DNA of 64,000 nucleotides from Arachnopeziza araneosa. Taxonomy: Eukaryota > Ascomycota > Leotiomycetes > Helotiales > Arachnopezizaceae. A program made the translations under genes and the position numbers. Positions 31,221 through 42,900 of the stretch are shown piece by piece (the stretch's first letter is position 1; every line of letters starts with the position of its first letter). The notes under the pieces were generated by a model. It made no database searches and was not told the origin of the DNA. It saw only the letters and a program-made list of their open reading frames with translations. The stretch spans positions 620,001 to 684,000 of the forward strand of contig QYAI01000001.1 of assembly GCA_003988855.1 (NCBI GenBank), given 5' to 3'.

Positions 31221-34200
31221 CTACTTGTTAGCATTTAATGCTTCCGCCAACTTATTCGCCATTTCCGGTTCCTTCACTTGAACCATATAAGTTTCAAGGG
31301 ATTTTCCATCATCAGAAGCTGTCGTAAGCTTCATTGTCTTCCCCATAGCAGCATATGAGACTCCAGGGAGGATGCTTCTATTCAAGAGTACTTTGCCAAT
31401 ACCATCGCCTCGCATAACTATTCTAGTAACTCCTGTTTCCTTATGCTTGAGTAAACGGAAAGGTCCGATACCTTGGACAGGCCATTTGTCCTTGGATTCG
31501 AACTTCAAGAGTTTTGCACGAACTTCAAAGGCTACATCTTCGTTCTCTTCGCCTGGGCCGCCACCCGCGAGATTAATCTGTTCATGTCTCTCTTCAACTT
31601 GAGAATCAGTACCTTCATCATTCTCTGAAGTTCCTCCTGGGGAGGTTCCACGAGATGTATTCGCTGATCCTGCAGCCGATGGTAAAAGGGATGTTGAGCC
31701 ACTGCCACTAAAAGCAAACCCGGTACTTCCAGTCGCCAAGCCATTTCCACCGAAAGTAAATCCGGCGCTCGAAGGCGCTGGGTTACTGCCAGGAAGAGAA
31801 AAAAGGCCGCTTCCAGCTGCTGGTAGCTTTGTTGTGGCGCCAAAGCCGGAGAATGGAGTGGTACTACCAAAAAGATTGGATGGAGCTGGTGTACCAGAAA
31901 TGTTGGAGGAAGTTGTAGTATGTGAGTTTCCGAATCCTGTGAACGGAGCCTGTGGTGTTTGACTACCGAAAAGATTGGATGGAGCTGGTGTACCAGAAAT
32001 GTTGGAGGAAGTTGTAGTATGTGAGTTTCCGAAACCTGCGAACGGAGCCGGTGATTGGGTACCAAAAATGGAGATATGGGCCTGGGGTGGAGTGGCAGCT
32101 GTCACACTCAAAGTTGGAGGAGATGCAGTAGTTGTACTTGCTAGTCCAAATTTGATGGGGGTATATGGCTTCCATGTGCGATCAGTAGGACTCGAGTTGT
32201 TCGATGAACTTCCAAAAGGATTTTTGACTTCTCCAAAAACAGTGCTCCCGCTTTGTTGAGTTTGTGGACCAGCACCATTAAGGGAGCTTGCGAAAGGATT
32301 ACTCGCTCCCCCAAACCCGGTACTTGTGGTTGGTCGTGTATTCTCCTTCTCCTCTTGAGAGGAGCGAATTGGGTTTCCATTAGCATCCTTGTCTATACGA
32401 TCAAAGAGGTTTCGACTAGGAGTGCCATTCTCTCTACCTTCACTCGGGTTCGAGTTAGTTGAAGACGAACCAAAAGCGCTCATCTTTTGTGTCGAGGATG
32501 ATCCACTTTCGTGACTAGGGTCGTTTTCTGATTCTATGTCTAAGTCAACATTTTTGAACATTTCCGGGGTTTCACATGGCTCAAACTCACCTTCGTTTAT
32601 ATCTGACTCCAGTGAATGCTCGTCTTCAAAATCATCCAGTTCTGAACCTGCATCAGGACGTCTCTCTCTCTCTGAACTAGATTGGTTCGCAAAACCAGTT
32701 CTACCACCATTGGAAATATTTCCAAATATGTTATGCTCTTGGGCTGATCCAGGATTATCCCCCACAGATCCAATATCACTTCCGAGTCCCGGGGATGACT
32801 GACGCGAAGGGTTAGGTGAGTTGAATAAACTGTTGGGTTTCTGTACGGTAGCCTTTAAAGCTGTATTCGCTGAACTGTCTGATGAGTCCGAAGCCTCGGA
32901 TTGGTCATAGACAAAACCTTTGCCGACAACAAACTTAGGTTTTTGACCTTCCGATAATTCTTTAAGTTTTTTCAGCTCTTTACGACGATTTGCTTTCCAT
33001 TTTAACTCCCATTCCTCTTCGTCTTCATCTGATTCCATGTCTTCAGCCTTATCTTTCTCCATCAGCTTAGTTTCGTTGTCCTTGGCATCCGCAGCGGCTT
33101 TCTGGCCAAATTGAGCCATAAAGTCCACCGCGCCTGTTGCAAACACAGGTGGCTTGACAAGGCCAGTTCCATTGGTGCCGGAAGTAGATGTCGGCTTCAC
33201 CGAAAATGTACTTGGTGGAGCAGTTGTCGATGGAGGCTTTGGGGTAAATAGTTTGCTTGGTGCGATATTTCCTCCAAATGCTGTGGACGAGCTCTTTGAT
33301 CCAGTATTTCCGTTTGACGATGGTGAAGCAAGAATACTTCCAAAAGGATTAATCGATTGGCTGGCTGTGGTATTGTTGACTGTAGCGCTCTTAATGGGGT
33401 TTATCTTTCTTGGTGTATCAATAATATTCCTTAGAATGTTCGAAGTACTGGATTGGCTAGTCACTGAACCGCTCTGGTTGAAACCGTTCGAATTCTGCTT
33501 AAGTGCACTGACTTGTACCGTATCTTGGTTCAATTCATCTTCAGCTCTTCGTTTGCCAGGAGAAAGAGCTGGTGTCAGGACGGATTTTTGCTCGCTATTG
33601 TTGCGAACACCCTTATCTGGCGAGGTTTCAATGCGCTTAGCCGGGTGCTCGTTCTCTTGGTCTTCGTCATCAAGAGTATGCTTGCGCGTGGTTTGAGGTG
33701 CGGGAGGGGTAAACCATGCAGGCGTAGTAGTTGGTAGATGGGGAGGCTGGCTATTAAAAATCGATCCAGCTCGTGGAGTCGTAGGCAAAGGCGTGGATAA
33801 CATCGAATTTGCCAAGGTTGTTGCTGATGAAAGTACCGCTTTCTCCTGATTTTTCGGGTCAAACATCTGCTTGGCCTTGACATTTTTCAAATTCTTGGTA
33901 ATAGTGTTCATGATCTTTATTTTCTGCTCCTGATAGCATGTGAGGACGGATGAGAAATCAAACGACACAGGCATCTGACTGTAGATCTGCGCGAGACATT
34001 GATTTAGTGTATTCAGTCGCATAGCAGCACCTAGTTTAAGTTGTTCATCCTCATTTAGCCCAGCAGGCATCCGAGAAGCAATATCCTCGTCCGTGAGCCC
34101 TGGTAAGAAATCAACATCAGGCGAACGATTATTGCTGGATGCATTCTGTTGGCTGGCAAGAATATGGCTTGTAGTAGTAGTACTAGTAGTACTAGTAGTA

Positions 34201-36179
34201 GATGGAGTATGGGAATTGATGTTCGAGGACGCTGGGTTCGACCAGGTGGTAACATTGGAAGAAGATTGTTGATCGTTAGAATCAAGCAAAGTATGATCAA
34301 CCGGTTGTTGGAAAAGGGAGCTTGAGGATACAGCATTGGGACTGAAGGAGGTAGAAGACTGCTGACTACCCAAAGTTTTAAGCGTCTGCATATCTGATTG
34401 CTTGGCATTCGAATTAGATTGCACTGTGTTGAGTGTATTAGAAGGATTAGAAGTTTGCTGATTGCCCGAGTTGTTGTTCAACAGGAAAGCTGGTTGTTGT
34501 GTATTCGAAACCGAGGGTAACGCACTTGGCGCATTGAATGTATTGAAAGATTGCTGACTGCCGGTATTTTGGCTCGAGATGGCAGGTGTTTGAGGGTTTG
34601 GTGTGAAAGATGTCGCATTCGGCTGATTGAGAACTTCGGCAGGTTGTACCATACCGAAGCTACCTCCAGCTTGCTGAATATGCTGGAACGGATTGTTGCT
34701 GGCTGTATCAGTGAAAATATCTTTCGAGCTGTTGTTGCTGTTGAAGGAGTTTGTTCCACCTGCTGCGGCAGGAGTGGAGTTGAAGGGAGTTGGGTTTGTG
34801 TGCCTATAAAATTCCATCTTGGTTAGCTCCCACATTTTAACAAATGCTACTTCAGCATCGTATTCAGTCAAATCAGGTCGCCACAAATCAGAGAACGCGT
34901 TTTGAAGAGTAATGAAATTTCTCGAAATTATGTCGCAGAGATGGCCGAATGCTAATGCAACACATATGTTGTTTATGTGGATTGTGGTCCAAAATTCTTT
35001 CAATACTTCAAAAGGATCGAATTGTGGTTGACTCAAATAAATGATATTAGGAGAGAGGTTTTCTGACTCTTGACTGCCAAAGACGTTTGGCGTGAAGGAA
35101 TTCTGCTGATTGCTAGTCATAGGGTTCATAGCTGATCCAAGGACCTGTCCAGAAGGAGAAGGTGACTGCGGTTGTTCCAAAGTACTGTTCGACGATGCGA
35201 GGTGTCCAAAGATGTTTTGTGAAGGCGGTGTAGGTTGTGATTGGCCAAACACACTGCTACTGGAGGCGATTGGTGCAGAGGCAGCTGATCCGAGCATATT
35301 GTTGATTGAAGGAGCTTGCAGTTGGTCCGGGGCACTGCTTGGAGATGCTAGATGCCCAAAGATATTTTGTGAAGAGGGTGTCGGTTGCGATTGACCAAAG
35401 ATGTTGGTATTGGAGGTGGTAGATGTAGGTATCGCCGATCCAAACATATTACTAGCTGGAGCTTGCGATTGTTCAGAGACAGTGCTTGGAGAAGCTAGGT
35501 GTCCAAATATGTTGTGTGGAGGTCCAGACGGGGTGATTACAGGTTGTCCCTGCGATCCGGGGAAAGCAGCTCCAAAGGGAGCCTGTGAAGTAGCCACAGA
35601 TGAAGGTGACGCGCTCGAAGTAGTTGATATTATTTCTGTTGCCGCTGGCCAGCTGCCTTGGAAGCTTTGTCCAAGTGCTTGTGGAGCGGCCTGCGGAGCA
35701 TCTATTGCTGTTGGCCAATTGACTTGGAAGTTTTGTCCGAGGGCCTGCGGAGCAGTCTTTCTTGTCGCTGCGAAGACTCGATCTTGACCGAGATATTCCT
35801 TAGGTTCGTTCATTTGATCTTGAGGATTCACGTAATCACCATCGATGGGAGCCGATTGAGGTGTCCAACCAGTTTGTCTCTTGCCTCCTCGATTATCTCC
35901 TGCCCAGAGCCCAGGTGCGAATATTCCCTCGGCTTCAGTATCCGGTTTGGTAGATGGTACAAAGTTGGGAGCTCCGAAACCAACTGGATTTCCTACTGCG
36001 AAATCGAAGGTAGTGGTATTGGACGCAAGAGATAAACCGCCGCCGAACAGACTGCCTTCCGCATTTGGAGTATGGAATTGAGGAACATCATTTTCTCTGA
36101 CAATACGCCTTGCTCTCCTCGCGTTCTTGATATTTCGTGAAGCCATTTGTGCGGCGGTTGCTCGTTGTGGTTGATCCAT
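31221..36179 (-). CDS. FG nucleoporin with C-terminal Ran-binding domain (Nup2/Nup61-like)
   Basis: One continuous frame of 1652 codons from MDQPQRATAAQMASRN. The open frame extends a further 54 codons upstream, but the Cys/hydrophobic extension looks like read-through of leader sequence. The N-terminus is basic (NARRARRIVRE). A long Ser/Asn/Gln/Thr-rich region with dispersed FG/FGS/GFG repeats follows, then a helical segment (about LPGLTDEDIASRMPAGL to KAKQMF), a second FG-poor region with a bipartite-like PGKRRAEDE, a charged stretch near ESDEDEEEWELKWKANRRKE, and more FG repeats. The last about 110 residues form a RanBD1 domain (FEVRAKLLKFESK, WPVQGIGPFRLLKHKETG, RGDGIGKVLLN). Nup2-type proteins sit at the nuclear basket and aid importin recycling. 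The precise ortholog is uncertain, and an undetected intron in low-complexity parts is possible. Confidence 0.85.
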   Translation of the reverse strand: MDQPQRATAAQMASRNIKNARRARRIVRENDVPQFHTPNAEGSLFGGGLSLASNTTTFDFAVGNPVGFGAPNFVPSTKPDTEAEGIFAPGLWAGDNRGGKRQTGWTPQSAPIDGDYVNPQDQMNEPKEYLGQDRVFAATRKTAPQALGQNFQVNWPTAIDAPQAAPQALGQSFQGSWPAATEIISTTSSASPSSVATSQAPFGAAFPGSQGQPVITPSGPPHNIFGHLASPSTVSEQSQAPASNMFGSAIPTSTTSNTNIFGQSQPTPSSQNIFGHLASPSSAPDQLQAPSINNMLGSAASAPIASSSSVFGQSQPTPPSQNIFGHLASSNSTLEQPQSPSPSGQVLGSAMNPMTSNQQNSFTPNVFGSQESENLSPNIIYLSQPQFDPFEVLKEFWTTIHINNICVALAFGHLCDIISRNFITLQNAFSDLWRPDLTEYDAEVAFVKMWELTKMEFYRHTNPTPFNSTPAAAGGTNSFNSNNSSKDIFTDTASNNPFQHIQQAGGSFGMVQPAEVLNQPNATSFTPNPQTPAISSQNTGSQQSFNTFNAPSALPSVSNTQQPAFLLNNNSGNQQTSNPSNTLNTVQSNSNAKQSDMQTLKTLGSQQSSTSFSPNAVSSSSLFQQPVDHTLLDSNDQQSSSNVTTWSNPASSNINSHTPSTTSTTSTTTTSHILASQQNASSNNRSPDVDFLPGLTDEDIASRMPAGLNEDEQLKLGAAMRLNTLNQCLAQIYSQMPVSFDFSSVLTCYQEQKIKIMNTITKNLKNVKAKQMFDPKNQEKAVLSSATTLANSMLSTPLPTTPRAGSIFNSQPPHLPTTTPAWFTPPAPQTTRKHTLDDEDQENEHPAKRIETSPDKGVRNNSEQKSVLTPALSPGKRRAEDELNQDTVQVSALKQNSNGFNQSGSVTSQSSTSNILRNIIDTPRKINPIKSATVNNTTASQSINPFGSILASPSSNGNTGSKSSSTAFGGNIAPSKLFTPKPPSTTAPPSTFSVKPTSTSGTNGTGLVKPPVFATGAVDFMAQFGQKAAADAKDNETKLMEKDKAEDMESDEDEEEWELKWKANRRKELKKLKELSEGQKPKFVVGKGFVYDQSEASDSSDSSANTALKATVQKPNSLFNSPNPSRQSSPGLGSDIGSVGDNPGSAQEHNIFGNISNGGRTGFANQSSSERERRPDAGSELDDFEDEHSLESDINEGEFEPCETPEMFKNVDLDIESENDPSHESGSSSTQKMSAFGSSSTNSNPSEGRENGTPSRNLFDRIDKDANGNPIRSSQEEKENTRPTTSTGFGGASNPFASSLNGAGPQTQQSGSTVFGEVKNPFGSSSNNSSPTDRTWKPYTPIKFGLASTTTASPPTLSVTAATPPQAHISIFGTQSPAPFAGFGNSHTTTSSNISGTPAPSNLFGSQTPQAPFTGFGNSHTTTSSNISGTPAPSNLFGSTTPFSGFGATTKLPAAGSGLFSLPGSNPAPSSAGFTFGGNGLATGSTGFAFSGSGSTSLLPSAAGSANTSRGTSPGGTSENDEGTDSQVEERHEQINLAGGGPGEENEDVAFEVRAKLLKFESKDKWPVQGIGPFRLLKHKETGVTRIVMRGDGIGKVLLNRSILPGVSYAAMGKTMKLTTASDDGKSLETYMVQVKEPEMANKLAEALNANK
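31870..32067 (-). repeat. 99-bp tandem duplication inside the nucleoporin gene
   Basis: Two copies at 31870-31968 and 31969-32067. The first about 65 bases are identical, the next 16 differ at two positions, and the rest has diverged. Each encodes 33 residues with NISGTPAPSNLFGS and GFGNSHTTTSS. A recent in-frame expansion of FG repeats. Confidence 0.9.
35140..35560 (-). repeat. Degenerate ~50-codon tandem repeat in the nucleoporin N-terminal FG region
   Basis: On the protein, NIFGHLAS recurs three times, 49 and 50 residues apart; each time the repeat ends in FGQSQPTP(S/P)SQ. The DNA is only moderately conserved, so it is older than the 99-bp duplication. Confidence 0.8.
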
Positions 36180-37204
36180 CGCGAAAAATATCAACAGCGA
36201 CAATATATTGACTCGAGACGCGCTAGCGGATGTTCCGACGACCGGATTCACCTTACCCTCGTCCGAGTTATGTATCAAGAAATCGAGAACAATAGAAATA
36301 CAATAGCAACAATACCTGGAGGCCTCGAAGACCCGGACCAAACCTCCAACAACAAGAGCAGGCGCACAACCCCTATGTCATCAACGCAAGCATCCGCAAA
36401 GAAACCTAAAAGTCAATAACTCGAAAGAAACTAAAAAAATCTATCATCTGTGGCGCATCTCGATAGGAAGGGAGGAGGTTGAAGTTCAAGACGCGACCCA
36501 CGAGACATCAACAATTGTAGGAGAGAAAGAAGAGAGACGTCCACTTTAAAATCATCCCTGACACTATCCTTGCCCTTGTTTGTTAGTCATCGAGCTTAGT
36601 TGACTTCAGGGGCTCCACCTTCCATGCATGAAAGGTTCGGGAACCCTACGAACACTCATAGAGATATTAAATTTCATTATAGGTTATTGGCACGGAATGT
36701 TTCTAGAATATCGTGGCCAAGAGGGATCTCGAAGCAGCATGGACTGCTGCTTTGGAGATTTGGAGATTCAGAGAACCCGCCAGCTTTAGGCACCCGTTTG
36801 CCTTGATCGCCTCCAAGGTATTTCAAGTGTAGTTGAAAGAAGCCTATTGATGATGTTTTTGGAAGGCAAAAGCGGAAGAATGCAGCCCATTTTGGGATAT
36901 CACAGGAGTTCTGGAGGCTTTCTTGGCCGTAGGGAGGCTCTTGCACGTGGTTTCGTGGAGAGATTATCACGTGTCATCAATCTATCAAGGACTTGGCAGG
37001 ACTTTTGAACGTGTTGAGCGAGTCGTACTTGGATATCAAGCTCAAATTATATCTTCGTGGATAGGCAGAGGATTCAATAGAGTCAAGTTAGTGCATGCTT
37101 CAGATCACTAAGTCTACCTTCTGCGCCATCTTCATTATTTTTGAAACGATTTGATATCCCATTTCTTCAAATGTCTCCATAATGTACACAATTCTTAGGC
37201 TGCT
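36180..37204. other. Intergenic; nucleoporin promoter
   Basis: 1025 bp between two minus-strand genes. Two CACGTG palindromes lie at 36944-36949 and 36968-36973, about 770 bp from the nucleoporin start and nearer the 3' end of the acyl-CoA dehydrogenase. A short plus-strand frame at 36147-36419 is a shadow. Confidence 0.5.
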
Positions 37205-39078
37205 CTACAACATGCTCTTTGGCATGTTTCTCATTGCCTGCCTTACTCCTAAGTCACCCAAAATCTCTGTGGGAGGGTCAGAAATAGCAATTTATCCTAA
37301 AGTATATCAAAACTTACCTTCAGCCCCTCCTAGAATGGCATCAAACTTATAGGTTCTGTGGAACATCTTTGACAACGCGTAAGTTTTAATAGAAAGAGGA
37401 GACTTTTTAACATACCTCGATCGTCTTTCCCATGCCAGTTTGTGTAAGAGCTCGTCCCCCAAAAACTTGTACCGCTTCGTCAGCTATCTCGTGTGCTGAT
37501 CTCGTGGCGAACATTTTCAAGAGCCCGATGGGGCCTGCGAGATGAGTGGATTGTTTTTGGTAGGGCATTAAAGTCATCTGGTAGGTAATATTCTCAAGCC
37601 AAGCTTGGTTAGCTTCACAGTGCGCAATCATTTTGGCAAGTCTAATAAAGCATCAGCAAATCTCCTCCATATTTAAGACAGAAACTTACTTTTGGCGAAT
37701 AACTGGTTGTTCTACGAGCTTCTTTCCAAAGACCAACCGTTGATTACTCCACTTTATGCATTCTTCCGTGACGAGACGGCTCATCCTGATGACACCACTT
37801 GCCATCATAAATCTCTCGTGATTGAAATTGGACAATATCACCTTAATTCCTTTGTTTTCCTCTCCCAAAAGATTCTCAACAGGTACCTTGACATTGTCAA
37901 ATGTGATGAAGCCTGTACCTGCTGCTGCTGAGTAGGACGTTTTTATGGCAGACGTCTCAACACCTTCTCCTCGTTCAATCAGGATAACGGAAAGTCCCTT
38001 GTCTGCCTACAGTCAGATTCTTGCCCAAGAGAAAGTATGAGAAGAAGTTTACCAGTTTTGACTCCAGTTACAAAATAATTTGACCAGCTCGCGTTAGTGA
38101 TCCATTTTTTCGTTCCGTTGACAATATAATACTTTCCATCCTTGGTCTTTTCTGCCGTTGTACGAATGCCAGCTACATCGGATCCGGCGAACGCTTCCGT
38201 AATCGCAAGGCAAATTTTCTTCTTTCCAGAAAAGACATCCTCAGCTATCTTGTGCTTCCATGCTTCACCATTGGCGAACTGGAGAACAGCTGTCAAAGCT
38301 ATTGTCATACCAGCCATGTTTCCTGTAAGATTACCCAGAAATGTCAGAACCCAGTTGTCTCAGCCAGCTTCCCAAATATTAAGTTGCTAAGCCTCGAGGG
38401 TAGACAAACCATCTTGGAATCCTCTAGCATTAGCCCGCACCATTTCTTGAGTAACGATCATATCATGAAAGTAGTCGTATTCTTCCCCCTTCACAGCTCC
38501 GCCCATGAGATCAACGCCATGGAGATGTTTTCCAGGACCGATGCGCATACGAAGAATTCCGTTTGATGCCATTTGATCAATAAGTGATTGTGGAATAAAC
38601 TTCCCAGTCTTCTCACATTCTTGGGCAACTGGGTACAGCTCCTTGTCAGTCCATACTCTCATGGCTCGTTGCAGCCGTCTGTGGCTTTCTTTGAAGTATG
38701 GACTCTTAAATTGTGGGGTTAACCAAGTAGGTTCTCCGTAGGGCACTAGACTTAAGTCTCCTGGGTGTTGCTCGATCACCTGTGACTTCTCTCCATCCAA
38801 AGTCCCTATGCATAGATTGGAGTACTTTTGCAGCACCTCCTGACGGTGAAGGTTGTAGAATGCCTCGGTTGCATCTGTCCCGGCAACCTCCTTTAATACA
38901 AACATTCCTCCAGGATGTGCACTACGGGGGATTCAGTATTGATCGAAGCAGGGGCTGTTCCAGGAACTAACTCGATGAAATCTGTAACATCGTAGATCTT
39001 GCTATCAATAATGAACCACAAGGAATCATCTGTTACATGCTTGGCCACCTCCTCACGAGTGAGAATTTGATGAGGCAT
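37205..39078 (-). CDS. Cytochrome b5 - acyl-CoA dehydrogenase fusion
   Basis: Seven exons in gene order (39078-38972, 38921-38410, 38322-38053, 38002-37690, 37641-37416, 37366-37318, 37266-37205) encode 512 aa; all phases agree. Residues about 1-80 are a cytochrome b5 domain (LTREEVAKHV, the heme-ligand motif VTDFIDAHPGG and the second His in YNLHR). The remainder is an acyl-CoA dehydrogenase: EWV-type N-terminal helices, an FAD/substrate-binding middle domain (CLAITEAFAGSDVAG, KKWITN), and a C-terminal domain (RMSRLVTEECIKWSNQRLVFGKKL, QVFGGRALTQTGMG, YKFDAILGGAEEI). The FDAILGGAEE stretch occupies the position of the usual base/RYR region. This fusion is known in fungi. It probably passes electrons from the FAD to heme, but the acceptor and substrate are unknown. 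Confidence 0.93.
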
Positions 39079-39982
39079 CGCGTCAGGATGGGCAAAATTT
39101 GACAGCAGTAAAACAAGAGGAAGCTGGGAGGGATTGGAAGGGAGAGGTAGGAAAGGAGAAGGTCGGTTCCGTTGAAGTACTAATCCAGACCCAAGTTAAG
39201 ATCCGGGGAAGGTGGAGCTGTGGAAGCCGAGGCCCGAAAGTACGGATCGATCGCCCGTGGAACACACAAAGCTTTACCTAGGTAGGTCTAAGAAAAGGAT
39301 TGGAACATGGCCACTCCAGTCTTCTCCGAACATGCAGGCTTCTCACTGATCGAGTTGCCTGGAGAAGGCAGTGCCTGAGCTGAAGGCAGTCCCAAGGAAA
39401 CTCGACTTGGTAAAGCCGCCTGACGCCCAAATGACCGGAGCTTCCTTCGTTCTGAAATCTGCCCACGTGACGTTTAAAGCCAGTGAATGCCCCTGATATG
39501 GCAGTCGGAAAGCAGAACACAGAGAAGCCTGTTATCCTTTCATGATTCATCAAGTGAAAACATCAAGTCAAAACTTGATGTACATGATTCAAACCCTTAA
39601 GATACTGGATGTGTTGCCCTCCCTATCCAACTCTTATCGATTAGCATCCTAGCAGGTGCCAGCAACGGCATTTCCAGCACGCGCAGCAACGCACCACTAT
39701 GCACCAATAGGTAGTACTTATGACGAGGAGCTTCTAAATAACTCGCCATCAAAATCGTAGCCTCAGCCAGACCTATTGCCACCGCCTGTCTTTTCATATC
39801 AACCATAATGAACAGCCTTTCGATGTTCCCGCTTCAGATTGTGCACGCGGTCTCCATACTAGAGGCTCTGTCATAAGAAGGTCTGTCTGAGATATCACCT
39901 GGACGCCAGCAGCGCTGCTGGGAAATCACGAGTCGAGGTCGACATTTGGGAACTGCTGTTATAACCTGCCTCGTCCGCAGAC
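39079..39982. other. Divergent promoter region
   Basis: 904 bp between the starts of the acyl-CoA dehydrogenase fusion (-) and atg2 (+). CACGTG lies at 39464-39469. Short frames here are not conserved-looking. Confidence 0.55.
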
Positions 39983-42900
39983 ATGGCGTCCTACTTTGGT
40001 TCCTACTTCCAAGCATCCTCCATGCCGAAGCGCCTCCTTCAGTATGCGCTCTCACGGCTCGAGATTCTTGAGACAGAGACCCTAAACTTGGAGAATCTGG
40101 ATATAGCTTGGGGTAGAGAGAGTACGTTTGAATTCAAGAACGTTGGGCTGCGGTTGAAGGTCTGGAGTTTGAGCTTCCCAAAAGCTAAAATATGCTAACA
40201 AATGCGTTTAATAGAAACTAGAAGCTCTCTTGCAGTTACCTCCTTCGCTCGAACTCTCCAAAGCCACTATTCTCCTGCTTCGACTGACTATTCCTGTCGA
40301 TGTTTACAGCAGTCCAATACGAGTAGACGTTGATGGAGTCGAGAGTCAACTTAAAGTCAAATCACAGGCGGATATTTCAAGAGCCCGGACCGACCACGAT
40401 CGAAAACGAAAAAGACCATCCTCAAGACCTTCGGAATCTAGTATACCGCATCCAAGACGCCATAGGGCGAGAACTGGCTCCAATTCCGCCGAAGATGAGA
40501 GTCCAGACGCGGCACTACCCTCTGCCACTGATCTTGCGGAGTCCTTTTTACAAACAGAACCAGAAGAAGGAAGAGCCGAATTGGAAGCAGCGTTGCTCTC
40601 TGAAACTTCGGATATTGGTTCATCATCAGTCTTAAGTGATGATGGAGAGATGCCTTTAGGAACTGGGACTACATTATCGCTCCCAGCATTCATGGCCAAC
40701 TTTCTGAATGGTATAGTGGATCGTTTGCAAGTCACAGTTCGTAATATCAATATCAATTTAGACGTCGACCTCCCAAGCGAAAATGCTAGACTACCGAGCT
40801 CGACATCTAAGGACTTTGTCACGGTTCAGTTACGAGTGGACGATGTGAAGGTTGAAGGGGTCACGCATGAATTAGATGGGAAGCCCAAGCATGACCGCAA
40901 GCTCGGGAAACGCCTTATTGAATTATCAAGCATTCGAGGTTTCTTGATATCTGAAGCCAACTTTTTCTCAAGTCTGGCTAGGTCATCAGCACTGTCTTCC
41001 CCGTCAGCAGCTCACTCTGATATTTTTGTTGAGAAACAAGACTCCAGGTCTTCCCCAAGCATTCACCGCAGTACGATCGGAACTTTTGACGGCACATCCT
41101 CTCCCGAACCTACTGAGTCACTCTTGTTATCAAACAACCTCTCTGTGGCATCGTTGGAGACAAGATTGAGTGACCTGCATGCCCTTGGCGGCTCTGCTGT
41201 TGCTAGTGATAGCGGTCGTTTTGATGATGCTCCAGAAGATGATGAGCCCTCTAATATGTCGGCGAGCATACACGCCGAAAAGAATGCCCTTACTGAGAGT
41301 GTTTTGGAGAATTCAGCATACCTTGAAGAAGGCATAGGAAGCCGATTCCTCGAAGATATGGAGGATGAACAAAATATGAATTCGCAACACTCCGCCGAGG
41401 GCCAGTCAGCTAATCCACGTATTCCCTCAACGGTCTCGACTCCAAGAGCGTCGACACTCTTACCATTGGCACAAGAGAAAGATTTAACCAACATTTCAGC
41501 CCGCACGTCCGATTTTGAGCATGCCATGTTAGAGTCAACAGTCTTGCCGGAAAGACCCCAACACAAATTCTCAGAAACCCGTGTGTCGCACTCCCAATCT
41601 TCATTTCCGCAAGAGTCTTCTTCCCTTTCAACTTATCATGGTGAATCTGATAATCCCGTTCCTATCGAAGCAGTGGAACCTTATCACCACTCTCATGACA
41701 GCGACGAAATTGAAGAAGGGTCTTCCCCAGCTACTGAAGAAGATTTGACACAGTCTCAATTGTTTAGCCACGAAGATGCTGAAAGTATGTATATGAGCGC
41801 AATATCTCATGTTTCATCACGATTAAGGGTTCCGGGAGGTTGGACAAGATCTAGTTCTGGAAATGAAGAACTAGAGCCTACGGCTGGTAATCTGTCATCA
41901 CTAGTAAGGGAGGAAACTCGAGATAACTTGGAGCATGCGCTCCACAATCCGCCTTTCGTAAAATCTCAAGAAACCGATACTCATAGTGGTACTTGGAACT
42001 CCGACTCTGAAGACGCCTTAGAATCCAAACATCTAGGAGACCCGGTTATGACACAGACGCAACAGATGCCGACAATATCTCAACGCCCAAGCAATTCTTC
42101 TGAGCTTTCAAATATTTCCCCCAATGATTTTTCGCAGCTCGCTAAACAATTTTTAAATCTCGATCAGATCCTAATTTATCTCCCTGGAATCAGTCCCGAA
42201 AAACAAACTCAACCAGCAGAGGTTGATGCCAGCTTGATATTTGATAACCATAATGAGTTCTCTCAGTCAACATCAGTCAACATACCTGGTGCATTCTCAA
42301 CTCATCTTCCAAGCCAGAAGACTCCTCCGAGGTATCGTCCCACAAACCCCGAGCCTGTAAATCCTGAGCCAGAAGAGGAGACGTCAGAGAGCAAAAAGAC
42401 AATTGAGCTAGAAGTTGGTCATCTAAGCCTCCAATTCGATATTTCCGTAGGAAGACTCGTTTTCAAGCTTGTCAAGGAGTTGAAAGAACTGCTACATCCA
42501 AAAGCCCAGACTGAGGCCGCCTCGAACACGGACGGGAAGCCATCAAATGTGGATATTTCAGTACAGGCAAAAAACATATCTTTGGAGTTTTTAGAACGGT
42601 TGCAGGGAACTCTAGCTCCTACAGGTGTTACTCCAGAAGAAGTTCCAATTTCTAGTGATGTGCTTTTACAAGCAAAACTTACTGAACTGCATATCGATTT
42701 ACGAAGCCTTGATTCAATAGTTACAAAAACATCTCTATCTCTTGGGAGATTTGTTTTTGGCTATGCACAGGAAAACATTGTGTCATTCGATAAGAAATTA
42801 CAATTAGGTGCCTCGGTGCGAGACTTAAGTGCGTCCGCTGGTATCGACATATCCGCTCATATCACTTCAAGTGCAAAAGCCACTCGATGCGAGATATCTA

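Noticed and set aside
36180..36341. 54-codon N-terminal extension of the nucleoporin
   Set aside because: Contains a Cys-rich hydrophobic run unlike FG nucleoporins; MDQPQ... at 36179 is a more likely start.
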